From the IMG/VR virus record IMGVR_UViG_3300014501_000174, positions 1 through 41,509 of that record: a stretch of DNA of 41,509 bases, one strand, 5' to 3'. The notes under the pieces are model-generated. The model was not told the DNA's origin. It was given only the letters and a program-made list of their open reading frames with translations, and searched no databases. The position numbers were made by a program, and so were the translations under genes. Positions within the stretch are counted from its first letter, which is position 1, and the number at the start of each line of letters is the position of its first letter. The stretch comes from a virus. Below are positions 30,527 to 39,142 of this stretch, piece by piece.

Positions 30527-30538
30527 TAGACTGATTGC

Positions 30539-31864
30539 ATGGCTAACGGCAGCTTTTCTTGGTTGACGATGACGCAGGCTGTCCAGCAACTAGGGCAGAG
30601 GCTCAATGTCGTTCCGTCCGCAACCACACTATGGACGCCAGCGGAACTCGAAATCTACATCACAACTTCGCTGCGTCAGATGAACTCCCTATGTTGGCAG
30701 TGGAGGCAGGACTTTCAATATAACGATCCCGTCAATCTCTGGAATTCATTAGGTTCACTTGCTGGTAGCCCTAGACAGCGAACCCTATTCGATACAGATG
30801 CCTACATAGAAATGCAGTATCTTCTTTTGGAGCCGCCGTCAGGATCAGGGACGTGGACAGGAACTAATCAGTTCAATCTCAGTGTGATGTCTCAGGCTCT
30901 CCAGCGCCGCAGGGACGAAATGATTCAACTGGGAAATCTGAATCAAAGTCTTCTCACAGGAATACCACTAACGCCGAACACCATAAGAACCGAGTTGGAC
31001 GACCAAATAATTGACGTGGAGCGCGTGAGATACATCCCCGTAACAGGGAGTCCGAATACGCTTTATCGAGATGATACCATATCTCAGGAATTCTACGAAG
31101 CACCGCTTTACCAGCTTCAACCAGGAACGCCGCAAACGTTCTCTCTATCCTCTGAGCCGCCTCTATCGTGGCAGGTTGACATTCCTCCAGCCCAACCTGG
31201 AACCTACGAAGCTATCGTGTTGCAATCGGGAGCGCCGTTTAATCCTCCTACGCCGACGCTGATTGGCATCCCAGATGATTTTGTTTTTGTGTTGGAATTT
31301 GGCGCTTTAGCAGATTTGCTTGGCCAAGAGTCAGAGTCAACCGACCATGAGCGTGCAGATTATTGCATGAAGAGGTATCAGGAAGGTCTCGAACTGATGC
31401 TTAAAACTCCGTGGATCGGTCTCGGAAAAGTAAATGGAGTGGCTGTCAGTATTGATTCTATCTTCGCTTTGGATCAGTATGATGTTAACTGGGATTCAAA
31501 CCCAAGTGGCTTTGGACCTGTACTGGTAGCTGGAGGCGTTGACAATATCGCCGCACCTTTGGCGCAGGGCATAGGCGTAACCGTATTAGGCAATGCCCCA
31601 ATATTGGATAGCACGAACACTTGGGTGCAGATAAGCCGCCCTATGGCCGACACGATGTTCGATCTCGCACAGGCGCGGTGTATGTTTAAGTGCGGAGGTG
31701 GTGAGTGGAAAGCGGCTTTGGAACTTGAGAAGCGAGCTTTACAGGCGTGTGAGGCTGAGCGAGTACGCCTGATGAGTCAAGGTGCTTTCTCTGACTTCTT
31801 TGACGAGCGTGGCAGACAGCAAGAGCGCGACAGGAATCGGTACAACGCGGCCCATAAGAAATAA
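30539..31864 (+). CDS. Second head-tail adaptor-like protein (441 aa)
   Basis: The N-terminal helical part (MTQAVQQLGQRLNVVPSATT, AELEIYITTSLRQMNSLCWQ then WRQDFQ), a beta-rich middle (TLIGIPDDFVFVLEFGALAD) and a long helical C-terminus (MFDLAQARCMFKCGGGEWKA, ELEKRALQACEAERVRLMSQ) fit connector or adaptor proteins that plug onto the portal. The same N- and C-terminal plan is seen in the 12816 product, but I see no close alignment. SD is poor (no GGAG before ATG 30539), so it may depend on the Lys-rich genes upstream. It is the last gene before a promoter-like leader at 31865. Confidence 0.55.
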   Translation: MANGSFSWLTMTQAVQQLGQRLNVVPSATTLWTPAELEIYITTSLRQMNSLCWQWRQDFQYNDPVNLWNSLGSLAGSPRQRTLFDTDAYIEMQYLLLEPPSGSGTWTGTNQFNLSVMSQALQRRRDEMIQLGNLNQSLLTGIPLTPNTIRTELDDQIIDVERVRYIPVTGSPNTLYRDDTISQEFYEAPLYQLQPGTPQTFSLSSEPPLSWQVDIPPAQPGTYEAIVLQSGAPFNPPTPTLIGIPDDFVFVLEFGALADLLGQESESTDHERADYCMKRYQEGLELMLKTPWIGLGKVNGVAVSIDSIFALDQYDVNWDSNPSGFGPVLVAGGVDNIAAPLAQGIGVTVLGNAPILDSTNTWVQISRPMADTMFDLAQARCMFKCGGGEWKAALELEKRALQACEAERVRLMSQGAFSDFFDERGRQQERDRNRYNAAHKK

Positions 31865-31929
31865 TTTTGCGGTAGAATAAGGCATTACCTCACAAGGACC
31901 GGGAGCCGCGTGAGTCACGAAAGGTGACT
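31865..31929 (+). promoter_or_regulatory. Leader copy 1: TTTTGCGGTA / GACCGGGAGCC element with SD hairpin
   Basis: TTTTGCGGTA (31865-31874) leads into a TAGAAT -10-like box (31873-31878). GACCGGGAGCC lies at 31897-31907. AGTCAC (31913-31918) pairs with GTGACT (31924-31929), folding the AAAGGTGA SD into a hairpin just before GTG 31931. The same decamer and 11-mer recur at 36553-36596 with almost the same spacing (32 versus 33 bases). Confidence 0.55.
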
Positions 31930-31930
31930 T

Positions 31931-34900
31931 GTGCCCAATAGCGGACTAAATTTTCGCGGCCTTAATTTGGTCTCTCCGGTCAATAGATTAGCGGCAGGAT
32001 TTGCCACGGTCGCTGTCAACCTCAGAGCCTATTTCGCCGGTGGCGTCACCTTCCGCAATCTCCTTACTAATGCCATCTATACGCTAGGAGCAGCGGTCCA
32101 TACCCTGCGCAGGCTCAACGATCAGACTCCCAACGCACCTCCTAGCGGATTTTCGATCATCAACGGTGCAGGCACTGTTCTCTCCGCATGGAACTCGACA
32201 ATAGGCGTCAAGACTGTAGCTACAGGATTGAGTGGTAATCCTGTTTCGATGGTTCCTTTTCGTCCTAATACGTCCGTTCAAGCCGTGATGTATGTAGCGG
32301 ATTCGGCGGCTCAAGGCTCTGTGACCCTACATACTCAGTACCTTGGAGCAAATGCAAGCGGTCCTTCTGGTACACCTGTAGATTTTGTTTCCAATGGGAT
32401 GATGAAGGTTTCCTGCAATGATGGATATACAGGAACGCCTACACCTACTGCGGTGTGCTGGAAAATGGGTATACAGGAACCTGCCCTTGCACCTGATATT
32501 GCGACTTCAAACTCAATTGTTCCATTCGGGGAAGGTGGAGTAGGGAATCTTTTAGCGACAGCAATCCCTTGGACGAACTATCTCGGACAGAACACAGGAG
32601 GTTCTACTCCTTATAACTACGGGGAGGCGCTCGGTTATCCTCACCCAGTTTTAGGAAGAGATGGAACCGCTCCTTTCATTATTGACGTACAAAATGCAAC
32701 TACGGTGACGATCACTGCTCTTGCTCTGGACGGAACGGTGGTTATCAACGGGACTACGATAGCATCAGACGCGGCTTTGGCTGTAGCCGATCCATCAAGG
32801 GTGGTTGCGGGCGCTCCTGGCTATCCAGGTCAGTTCATTCAGGTCATCGGTACACCAGGATTTGCCACTGCCGCTTCCTACATTGTGGGCGCATTTACAG
32901 ACGGAAGCGGAACTGTTGTTCCGGCTGGCGTAGCGCCTCTTTATATTCCTAGCGTTGTTGATGTAGGAGTAGCGTTTGCAACATCGACCCCTATACCTGT
33001 GCCGTTTGGTGCCGTTGATTTCCAGGTTGGAGTAAATTCTCTTGGGGATCACTACACGTTAGGAACTCCACCGATAAACTCTGGACTTATAACCTTCCAA
33101 GGGACCGTAACCACGAACGCCCTTCCATCGGTCGTGTCTATCCTCGGTTCTCTGTCGCTTGGTTATTTCGACGATTCGCCCACATCTGGTCCAGTTTCTG
33201 CCTATATCTGGAAGAACGCTGATGATCCAGGTGGTTCAGGTCCAGTACGAAGCATTTCCGATGCTATTGGAACGACGGCAGGAAACTCGTTTATCTTCGA
33301 TTGCTCGTTTGGATCATCTGCTGTTCCGCCTCTTGCCGCAGGTATTCCCGGCCTTCCCGGTATCGGTTCTCCGACCGTACCAATGTTATGGACCACGTTG
33401 AGTCCTGAATCTGTTGCGACAGGAAGTAACGCTATCTTCGCTGCGCCGCTGATTAGAACGAATCCAACAAATACACAGTTTTCGAATTTCAACTTCTGTT
33501 TGACGGGAAATATTTACTTTCCTCAGGCGGGACAGTATTTATTCATCCTGACGAACCATGACGACTTTATTTGGGGAATCGGAGGAGGAGTAACGTTAGT
33601 TTCGGCAACTGTGTCTGGAAGCGGAGAAGGATCATCGGCTTCCATTTCTGGCTCTGGTCAGACGATCTCAGTGGTAAATGGACTGCCGCTTTTGCCTCGT
33701 CAGAATTATACAAGCGGAAACGGTGGAAACTACGGGAGAACCAACGTCATTATCAATGTGCCTTCCGCTGGAATCTACCCAATAGAAGTGGACTACGACT
33801 ACTGGTATCACTCAGGAAGAATCCTGTTGATTATGGCGACTCCTACGCCGTCAACTACCCCAAGCAATGCTACGATCATTCCACCACTTCCATCGAACGT
33901 CAGGCAGGAAACTCAGTACCGTTATGTATACAGGTCTTCGGCAACAGGAGCAACATCAAACCCGTCTCCTGAATCGACTGCTGAGACTATTCCTGTCGCC
34001 GCAAATACGATCACGTCCCTATGGTCTAACGATCCTCAAGTGGACGTGGTTGATTACTACAGAATAGATTCCACGGTTGCCAACTTTACCTACGTCGCGA
34101 CAGGACCAAACGACGATCTAGGCACGGTACCAGGAACCAATACACCTATTAGTGATTCGTTGACCGATACTGAATTAGGAACTCAATTACTAGACTACGA
34201 TAACTTTGAGCCTTTTCCTTCGATTGACCTTCCGCAAAAAGGAGTATGCAGTGTATCGGGCGGTGTTATTACTTGGGTTTCCGGTGGGGCGATAGGAGGA
34301 TCAGCAACAGGGTTTAACATCCGTTGGCTGGCAGGAACCGAGATTCTTATCGGTTCTCCTACATCCTTGGCCTACACATTCATTGCTAGACCGACATCGG
34401 GCACGAGCGTAACGATTCCTGGTGTGCCTGATGGAACTAACTTAGCCTACGAAATACCAGAGCCAATTCTTGCCGCTCAACCCCTTCCTTACATGTGGGG
34501 TCCGACAGACAATATCAACTTCGCCTACGCCGTAGGTGACCCGCTGAGGCCGGGGACGCTGTATTGGTGCAAGGGATCGAACTTGGATTCTGCGCCTGAT
34601 ACAAATCAACAGGACGTGACATCCCCAGACGAGGCTTTAGTCAACGGAGCAATTGCTGGTGGACTTGGCGTTTTGTTCTCGATTAAGAGGGCATGGTTGA
34701 TTTTGCCGAACTTCGCTTCTGCTGTGGCCACTGCCACAGGAACCACAGGATCAACATGGACATTGCAGGAATCTTCGATTACTCGTGGCTTGTATATCCC
34801 ACGTTGCGTATGCGTTTCGGGCGGAGGTTTGATCTTCTTCCGCGTTGACGATGGAATTCACATATCGTCTTACGGATCGGCATCGAAGTCTATAACTGAT

Positions 34901-35596
34901 GACAGCCTCTATCCAATCTTTAGCCACGAGAACGAGGACTCAGCGGGGAATCAGCCTGTAGCAATAACGAGGGAAGGCGTGACGATTTATCCACCTGACG
35001 ACACGCTCCCTCAGTTACAGCGTTTTTCGTTCAATAATGGGTACATGTACTATGACTACCAAGGAATAGACGGATTCCCTCACACGCTAGTGTTTGATGA
35101 GGCTGCAATGGGTTGGGTCTTGGATGTTCTTACTCCCCCCGCAACCATCCACGCGCCAAATGAAGGTCAGAGCCAGCAAGGAGTATTGGTAGGATGCAGC
35201 GATTTCAGTGTCAGACAGATGGCAAGCAATGGGACTGAGGTTATCACGGGAACGGTAATGTCGGCTGCGATAGGAGGAAAGGGCTATAATCACACTGGAA
35301 TGATGGTCATCGAATACAGTTCAACCTCGACCGTGACGCTGAATATTTATCCTGCAGATGAAGGGAACGGAAGCTACGGACCACCGACAATCACATTACC
35401 AAGTACAGGTGGAGCGTTAACGAAGTATTGGCTGAGACCTGGAGCGAACAAATATAAACTTTCATGGTTCCAGTTCTCAAGCACGGTTCCTTTTATTTTG
35501 AACTTCCAAGGATGCATCGCGTTCCAGAAGTCGTGGGGATCGAGTTCCGCCTATGATGAAATTCCAATCTTTGGCGGCGCAGGAGGAGAAGGATGA
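31931..35596 (+). CDS. Large tail/stabilisation-like protein with PA14-like domain (1221 aa)
   Basis: GTG 31931 follows AAAGGTGA. The N-terminus (LNFRGLNLVSPVNRLAAGFA, NLRAYFAGGVTFRNLL) resembles podoviral tail stabilisation/needle-hub proteins, where such conserved N-termini attach to the tail. Residues about 515-640 read like a PA14 domain: LTGNIYFPQAGQYLFILTNH with DDFIWGIGGG and a later IYPIEVDYDYWYHSGRILLI. Such domains often bind carbohydrates. Later parts contain propeller-like or Ig-like repeats (YRYVYRSSATGATSNPSPES). No membrane signal is seen, unlike the fibre genes at 14-24 kb. It is expected to be virion surface-exposed. Confidence 0.55.
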   Translation: MPNSGLNFRGLNLVSPVNRLAAGFATVAVNLRAYFAGGVTFRNLLTNAIYTLGAAVHTLRRLNDQTPNAPPSGFSIINGAGTVLSAWNSTIGVKTVATGLSGNPVSMVPFRPNTSVQAVMYVADSAAQGSVTLHTQYLGANASGPSGTPVDFVSNGMMKVSCNDGYTGTPTPTAVCWKMGIQEPALAPDIATSNSIVPFGEGGVGNLLATAIPWTNYLGQNTGGSTPYNYGEALGYPHPVLGRDGTAPFIIDVQNATTVTITALALDGTVVINGTTIASDAALAVADPSRVVAGAPGYPGQFIQVIGTPGFATAASYIVGAFTDGSGTVVPAGVAPLYIPSVVDVGVAFATSTPIPVPFGAVDFQVGVNSLGDHYTLGTPPINSGLITFQGTVTTNALPSVVSILGSLSLGYFDDSPTSGPVSAYIWKNADDPGGSGPVRSISDAIGTTAGNSFIFDCSFGSSAVPPLAAGIPGLPGIGSPTVPMLWTTLSPESVATGSNAIFAAPLIRTNPTNTQFSNFNFCLTGNIYFPQAGQYLFILTNHDDFIWGIGGGVTLVSATVSGSGEGSSASISGSGQTISVVNGLPLLPRQNYTSGNGGNYGRTNVIINVPSAGIYPIEVDYDYWYHSGRILLIMATPTPSTTPSNATIIPPLPSNVRQETQYRYVYRSSATGATSNPSPESTAETIPVAANTITSLWSNDPQVDVVDYYRIDSTVANFTYVATGPNDDLGTVPGTNTPISDSLTDTELGTQLLDYDNFEPFPSIDLPQKGVCSVSGGVITWVSGGAIGGSATGFNIRWLAGTEILIGSPTSLAYTFIARPTSGTSVTIPGVPDGTNLAYEIPEPILAAQPLPYMWGPTDNINFAYAVGDPLRPGTLYWCKGSNLDSAPDTNQQDVTSPDEALVNGAIAGGLGVLFSIKRAWLILPNFASAVATATGTTGSTWTLQESSITRGLYIPRCVCVSGGGLIFFRVDDGIHISSYGSASKSITDDSLYPIFSHENEDSAGNQPVAITREGVTIYPPDDTLPQLQRFSFNNGYMYYDYQGIDGFPHTLVFDEAAMGWVLDVLTPPATIHAPNEGQSQQGVLVGCSDFSVRQMASNGTEVITGTVMSAAIGGKGYNHTGMMVIEYSSTSTVTLNIYPADEGNGSYGPPTITLPSTGGALTKYWLRPGANKYKLSWFQFSSTVPFILNFQGCIAFQKSWGSSSAYDEIPIFGGAGGEG

Positions 35597-35706
35597 AAAA
35601 TCCAGTCACGCCAAGACGATGCTCACGTTGCGGGACGGTAGGCCATCAGCCGTTTCCTAATAACCTATGCCCTAGCTGTACTAAGTGGACGGAGAAAAAG
35701 AAATGA
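35593..35706 (+). CDS. Zinc-ribbon mini-protein (37 aa)
   Basis: ATG 35593 overlaps the previous stop (ATGA), and AGGAGAAGG precedes it. The product RRCSRCGTVGHQPFPNNLCP with SC next has two C-x2-C pairs (CSRC, CPSC), a clear zinc ribbon. It ends in a Lys tail. Its stop overlaps the next ATG. It is probably translated from the late transcript of the 31931 gene. Confidence 0.7.
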   Translation: MKNPVTPRRCSRCGTVGHQPFPNNLCPSCTKWTEKKK

Positions 35707-36536
35707 GCACTCCCACGGTTAATCGCTTTCCTTTTGAGCCACACATTGCCAAACTTGAGCCTCAAGTTCAATATGTCCTTAAGAATCTATGGAACGTTGC
35801 CTTTGATGCACAGAACGCTGTACCGATCTTAAAGGCTCAAATAGACGCAAATAAGAGTGCTGTAGCCTCTGTAACAAACACCGTAACCAACAACAGCACA
35901 GCAAGCGAAACGATTATCCAGCAAATCGTGAGCGCATACGGAACGGTGAATAACCAATCGGGCAACGTCGCATATTCTACAACCCAATCCGACGCCAGCG
36001 CGTTCATCATCCTGTCCGATGCGTCTCCTGTCGCGGTTAGCTTAACGGCGGCTCCGGTGATTACCCTCCCGTGGGCTTGTGTTTTGGTCAATGAGGGAGT
36101 CGGGTTAGTTACGGCCACACCCGCGTCTGGTACGATCAGCTATCCGAATAATATAGCGGCGGCTAGTATGCCTGTAGCGCAAGGACAAGCTGCCATTATC
36201 TGTTTTGACGGCACAAATTTCTTCTCTGTAATCATTGCTGTCCAGCCGCAGAATACGCCTTCAATCGTCCATCAGTGGATCACAGCATACAACTCGATAA
36301 CGGGCGTTTTCAGCCAGAGTCAACCAGCCGTAGGAGACGTAACAGGTGCGGCTCCAATCGCCTCACCGACGTTTACTGGAACCGTAACGGAACCTACTCC
36401 GCCAGTGCTCACCGCTGCTGTAACAGCGACTAGCGCGACAGCAGGAGCGGCATCTGCCTTACCCTTAACGCCGCTTGGTTACCTAGATTGGAGCGTTAAC
36501 GGCGTGACGGTCAAGGTTCCTTTTTACTCTGTTTAG
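35703..36536 (+). CDS. Tail fibre/adaptor protein (277 aa)
   Basis: ATG 35703 (GGAG upstream, within the previous stop) gives MSTPTVNRFPFEPHIAKLEP. A helical stem (QAQIDANKSAVASVTNTVTN-like) is followed by a beta region and then the fibre module VGDVTGAAPIASPTFTGTVT, also present as VTGAAPTASPTFTTQL in the 19524 fibre. The C-terminus ends NGVTVKVPFYSV, a common terminal signature for tail fibre proteins. It may be a fibre or a fibre-attachment protein. No signal peptide is present. Confidence 0.65.
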   Translation: MSTPTVNRFPFEPHIAKLEPQVQYVLKNLWNVAFDAQNAVPILKAQIDANKSAVASVTNTVTNNSTASETIIQQIVSAYGTVNNQSGNVAYSTTQSDASAFIILSDASPVAVSLTAAPVITLPWACVLVNEGVGLVTATPASGTISYPNNIAAASMPVAQGQAAIICFDGTNFFSVIIAVQPQNTPSIVHQWITAYNSITGVFSQSQPAVGDVTGAAPIASPTFTGTVTEPTPPVLTAAVTATSATAGAASALPLTPLGYLDWSVNGVTVKVPFYSV

Positions 36537-36552
36537 TGTTGCGCTATCGGCG

Positions 36553-36632
36553 TTTTGCGGTACAATGATGGATGTTGAGCATGGCGACCGGGAGCCAGCC
36601 GTACTCTAAAAAACAACTTGATGTAAGTTGTT
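36553..36632 (+). promoter_or_regulatory. Leader copy 2: TTTTGCGGTA / GACCGGGAGCC element with hairpin
   Basis: TTTTGCGGTA (36553-36562) overlaps TACAAT (36561-36566). GACCGGGAGCC is at 36586-36596. AACAACTT (36612-36619) pairs with AAGTTGTT (36625-36632) 1 base before the SD AAAGGAGGG (36634-36642). The layout matches the leader at 31865-31929; only the hairpin sequence differs. Confidence 0.55.
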
Positions 36633-36645
36633 GAAAGGAGGGCAC

Positions 36646-37158
36646 TTGGGGTCATTTTTTAGCGCGTTATTCGGGGGAAGTTCGGCTAACCTTAACGAAA
36701 ACATCGGAAAAACAGGTCAGATTGCCGGATTTGATACCAGTTTAGGCGAGAGCAACGCAACCGCTGGCAGCGATTTCAATAAGGCCATCGTCAGTGGGGA
36801 TGCGACCAAGACCAGTCAGGTTTTGGCACCAGTTATTTCTGCCGCGAAGACCTCCAATCAACAGACCCAAAAAACAAATGCAGAGATGGGGACGCGCTCA
36901 GGCGGGACGGCTGCGACAAACGCGGCCTCTAGTGATAAGCTCCACTCTGATATAACCAACCTTACAGGGAGTCTTACAGGTAAGGCTGCGGATACGCTAT
37001 TGAGTTCTGGTAGCACGTTCTTGGGTCAAGGCGAGGCTGCGAACATGGACAATGCTAACTTAGGGCAACAGCAGTACCAGAACTGGATGGATTCTATCGC
37101 TGGAAAAGGAATCACGACAGCGGTTTCTGCGGCAGAGACATACGCACTTGGCGGTTAA
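36646..37158 (+). CDS. Internal virion/ejection-type protein (170 aa)
   Basis: AAAGGAGGG places the start at TTG 36646 (product GSFFSALFGGSSANLN); an upstream TTG 36628 would lie inside the hairpin. The N-terminus has a hydrophobic, Gly-rich amphipathic segment, then an Ala/Ser/Thr-rich helical body (NQQTQKTNAEMGTRSGG). Small proteins of this type often precede the ejection proteins of podoviruses and enter the cell with DNA. The neighbouring 37172-41360 genes support such a cluster. No specific family can be named. Confidence 0.6.
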   Translation: MGSFFSALFGGSSANLNENIGKTGQIAGFDTSLGESNATAGSDFNKAIVSGDATKTSQVLAPVISAAKTSNQQTQKTNAEMGTRSGGTAATNAASSDKLHSDITNLTGSLTGKAADTLLSSGSTFLGQGEAANMDNANLGQQQYQNWMDSIAGKGITTAVSAAETYALGG

Positions 37159-37171
37159 GAAGGAGAGAATC

Positions 37172-37432
37172 ATGGCAAATGATGATGCGTGGCAAGCGGG
37201 AGTGGACATCGCAACGAAACATAAGGACGACAAAAAGAAGAAAAGCGATCTACTTCACCAACCTACCCCAGCAGGAGTAGCCAACCCTTCTTCGTTTAAG
37301 AAGGGCGGTAAGGTAAAAAAAACTGGCGTTGCCAAAGTTCACAAACATGAAGTCGTTTTAACGGCAAAACAGGCTAAGCAATATGGCAAAAAGAAAGCCA
37401 GCACTAAGAAGCGCGTTGCATCAAAGGGGTAG
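37172..37432 (+). CDS. Basic virion-associated protein (86 aa) ending KKRVASKG
   Basis: ATG 37172 follows AAGGAGAG. It joins three recognisable pieces: an N-terminal motif MANDDAWQAGVDIATKHKDD also found at the start of the next protein (MADSQAWAEGAAIGSERAKE); a GGKVKKTGVAKVHKHEVVLT segment of the kind found near phage structural protein ends (G-x-A-x-V-H-x-x-E-V-V-L); and the basic tail STKKRVASKG, a variant of the RVAGK tail. It has no TM or signal. It links the Lys-rich small-protein group physically to the ejection genes. Confidence 0.7.
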   Translation: MANDDAWQAGVDIATKHKDDKKKKSDLLHQPTPAGVANPSSFKKGGKVKKTGVAKVHKHEVVLTAKQAKQYGKKKASTKKRVASKG

Positions 37433-37435
37433 GCA

Positions 37436-39142
37436 ATGGCAGACAGTCAAGCATGGGCAGAGGGCGCTGCAATAGGGTCAGAACGTGCTAAGGAGCATCG
37501 CGACAAAAAAGAGCGCATGTCGGACGAGGAACTGCAAGGGAAGATCAGTACCCTCATCGACAACAGGAAAGCCATTCAGGGTAAACTTCCTCTCCTCCTA
37601 GACGACAAAGGTAATCCTACGCCTCAGTACAATGATGCGATCCAGCAGCTTACCCAAAACGCTAGAGACTTGAGAGAAGTTTATCACCCAGATAAGCAGC
37701 CGGGAGCCATCGAAAAGTTTGGTCATCTTTTGACAGATGCACTTCACGTCACGAAGCCAGAGGACCGTATCGCAAAAGAGGGCCAGAAGAGAGCCACGGC
37801 AGCGGCGGGAGACGAGAAGACAGCGTTAGGTGTTGCGGCGGCGGCGCCAGTATCACCTGAGCAGGCTGCGACTACGACAGCTAATGCTGGAGCGGCAGGT
37901 AATCTAGCGTCTATTCAGGCGGCTTTGAAGAACTTCGATACGCTCAATCCTAATGCCTCACCACAAGAAAAACAGTCATTTCTTCAAGACCTGATTCAGA
38001 AATCCTATGGCACTACGGCCAGAGGAAACTGGACTACTGTTGCAGGTAAGGTTAACGGCCAGCCTACCAGTTTGCTTTTCGATAAGAACACACGCCAGTA
38101 CCGCACACAGAGTGGAGAGGCTGTTCCGACAGAGATACTTGACCAGTTCGTTCCTGATGTAAAGACAACGGAAGCGTCAAGCAAGCGTGCGGATTTTGAT
38201 GAGTTCAAAAAGAAGAATCCTACCTATGATGGCTCTTTTGAGGAATGGACTGCTTTAGAAGCGGCGAAAGGACGAGCAAAGGCACCGAAACCTGAGACGC
38301 TCGATACGGAATACAAAGCTATTCTCGTCAAGAAGGCATCTGGACAGCCTCTTACGCCCGATGAGCAAGCGCACGAAGCAGCATGGCAACTTTACAACCG
38401 CGAGACGAAGATTGATCCCGGCGTAGCGAGAGCGGCAGCGTTTGGAGCAATGCGGTATATCCCTGTGTTAGACCCATCAAATCCTGAGAATGTGGTTATG
38501 ATGCGGGCTGGAGAAGCGGCGAAGGCTGGCGTTAACACACCGCAGAGTATCGCGTTCAAGACAGACACGGCCATCACTCGTTACATGACAAGCGGAGCGG
38601 GTGGAACAAACATCACCTACTTCAATACCGCAACGGATCACTTGCGGCTGCTCAAGGAGGCCGGTGATGCTCTGAATAACGGTGACTACCCGTTGTTCAA
38701 CCGCTATGCCAATCAATTCGCTACCGCTACAGGTGATCCTGCGCCAACCAATTTTGAGGCTGTGAAAACCGCTGTTGCTGGCGAATTGTCGAAGACCTTT
38801 AAGGGAACTGGCGCTACCGACTCTGAAATCAGTGAGATCAATTCAACAATCAATCAGGCTCAATCTCCACAGCAGATTCAGGGTTCGATTGATTACTACA
38901 CTAGCCTGATGGGAAGCAAGGTCCATGCTTTGCAATTGCAATATGAGGCTGGAAAATCAGGGAGACCCAACTTTCCTGGAACTACGCCTTCGGCGGGTGG
39001 AGGAAATACTCCACCCCCTGCGGCGAAATCGAAAGGAATTGTTAGCATTGCGGCAGCTATGCAAAAGCCTAAATATAAAGGGAAAACGAAAGAGGAAGTG
39101 AGTTCGGCAATCACCGCAGCGGGGTATACTCCAGTTGACTAG
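37436..39142 (+). CDS. Internal virion/ejection protein (568 aa)
   Basis: ATG 37436 lies three bases after the previous stop. The N-terminus shares the 37172 motif (A-W-x-x-G-x-x-I, then D-K-K-x-x-x-S-D-x-x-L). The body is long, Ala/Lys/Glu-rich and helical (KISTLIDNRKAIQGKLPLLL, DKKERMSDEE), with central repeats near FDEFKKKNPTYDGSFEEW. The C-terminus has a Pro/Gly linker (PGTTPSAGGGNTPPPAAKSK) and a short SAP-like or helical end (KGKTKEEVSSAITAAGYTPV). Composition and position fit an ejection protein of the podovirus cluster; no enzymatic motif is visible. Confidence 0.6.
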   Translation: MADSQAWAEGAAIGSERAKEHRDKKERMSDEELQGKISTLIDNRKAIQGKLPLLLDDKGNPTPQYNDAIQQLTQNARDLREVYHPDKQPGAIEKFGHLLTDALHVTKPEDRIAKEGQKRATAAAGDEKTALGVAAAAPVSPEQAATTTANAGAAGNLASIQAALKNFDTLNPNASPQEKQSFLQDLIQKSYGTTARGNWTTVAGKVNGQPTSLLFDKNTRQYRTQSGEAVPTEILDQFVPDVKTTEASSKRADFDEFKKKNPTYDGSFEEWTALEAAKGRAKAPKPETLDTEYKAILVKKASGQPLTPDEQAHEAAWQLYNRETKIDPGVARAAAFGAMRYIPVLDPSNPENVVMMRAGEAAKAGVNTPQSIAFKTDTAITRYMTSGAGGTNITYFNTATDHLRLLKEAGDALNNGDYPLFNRYANQFATATGDPAPTNFEAVKTAVAGELSKTFKGTGATDSEISEINSTINQAQSPQQIQGSIDYYTSLMGSKVHALQLQYEAGKSGRPNFPGTTPSAGGGNTPPPAAKSKGIVSIAAAMQKPKYKGKTKEEVSSAITAAGYTPVD

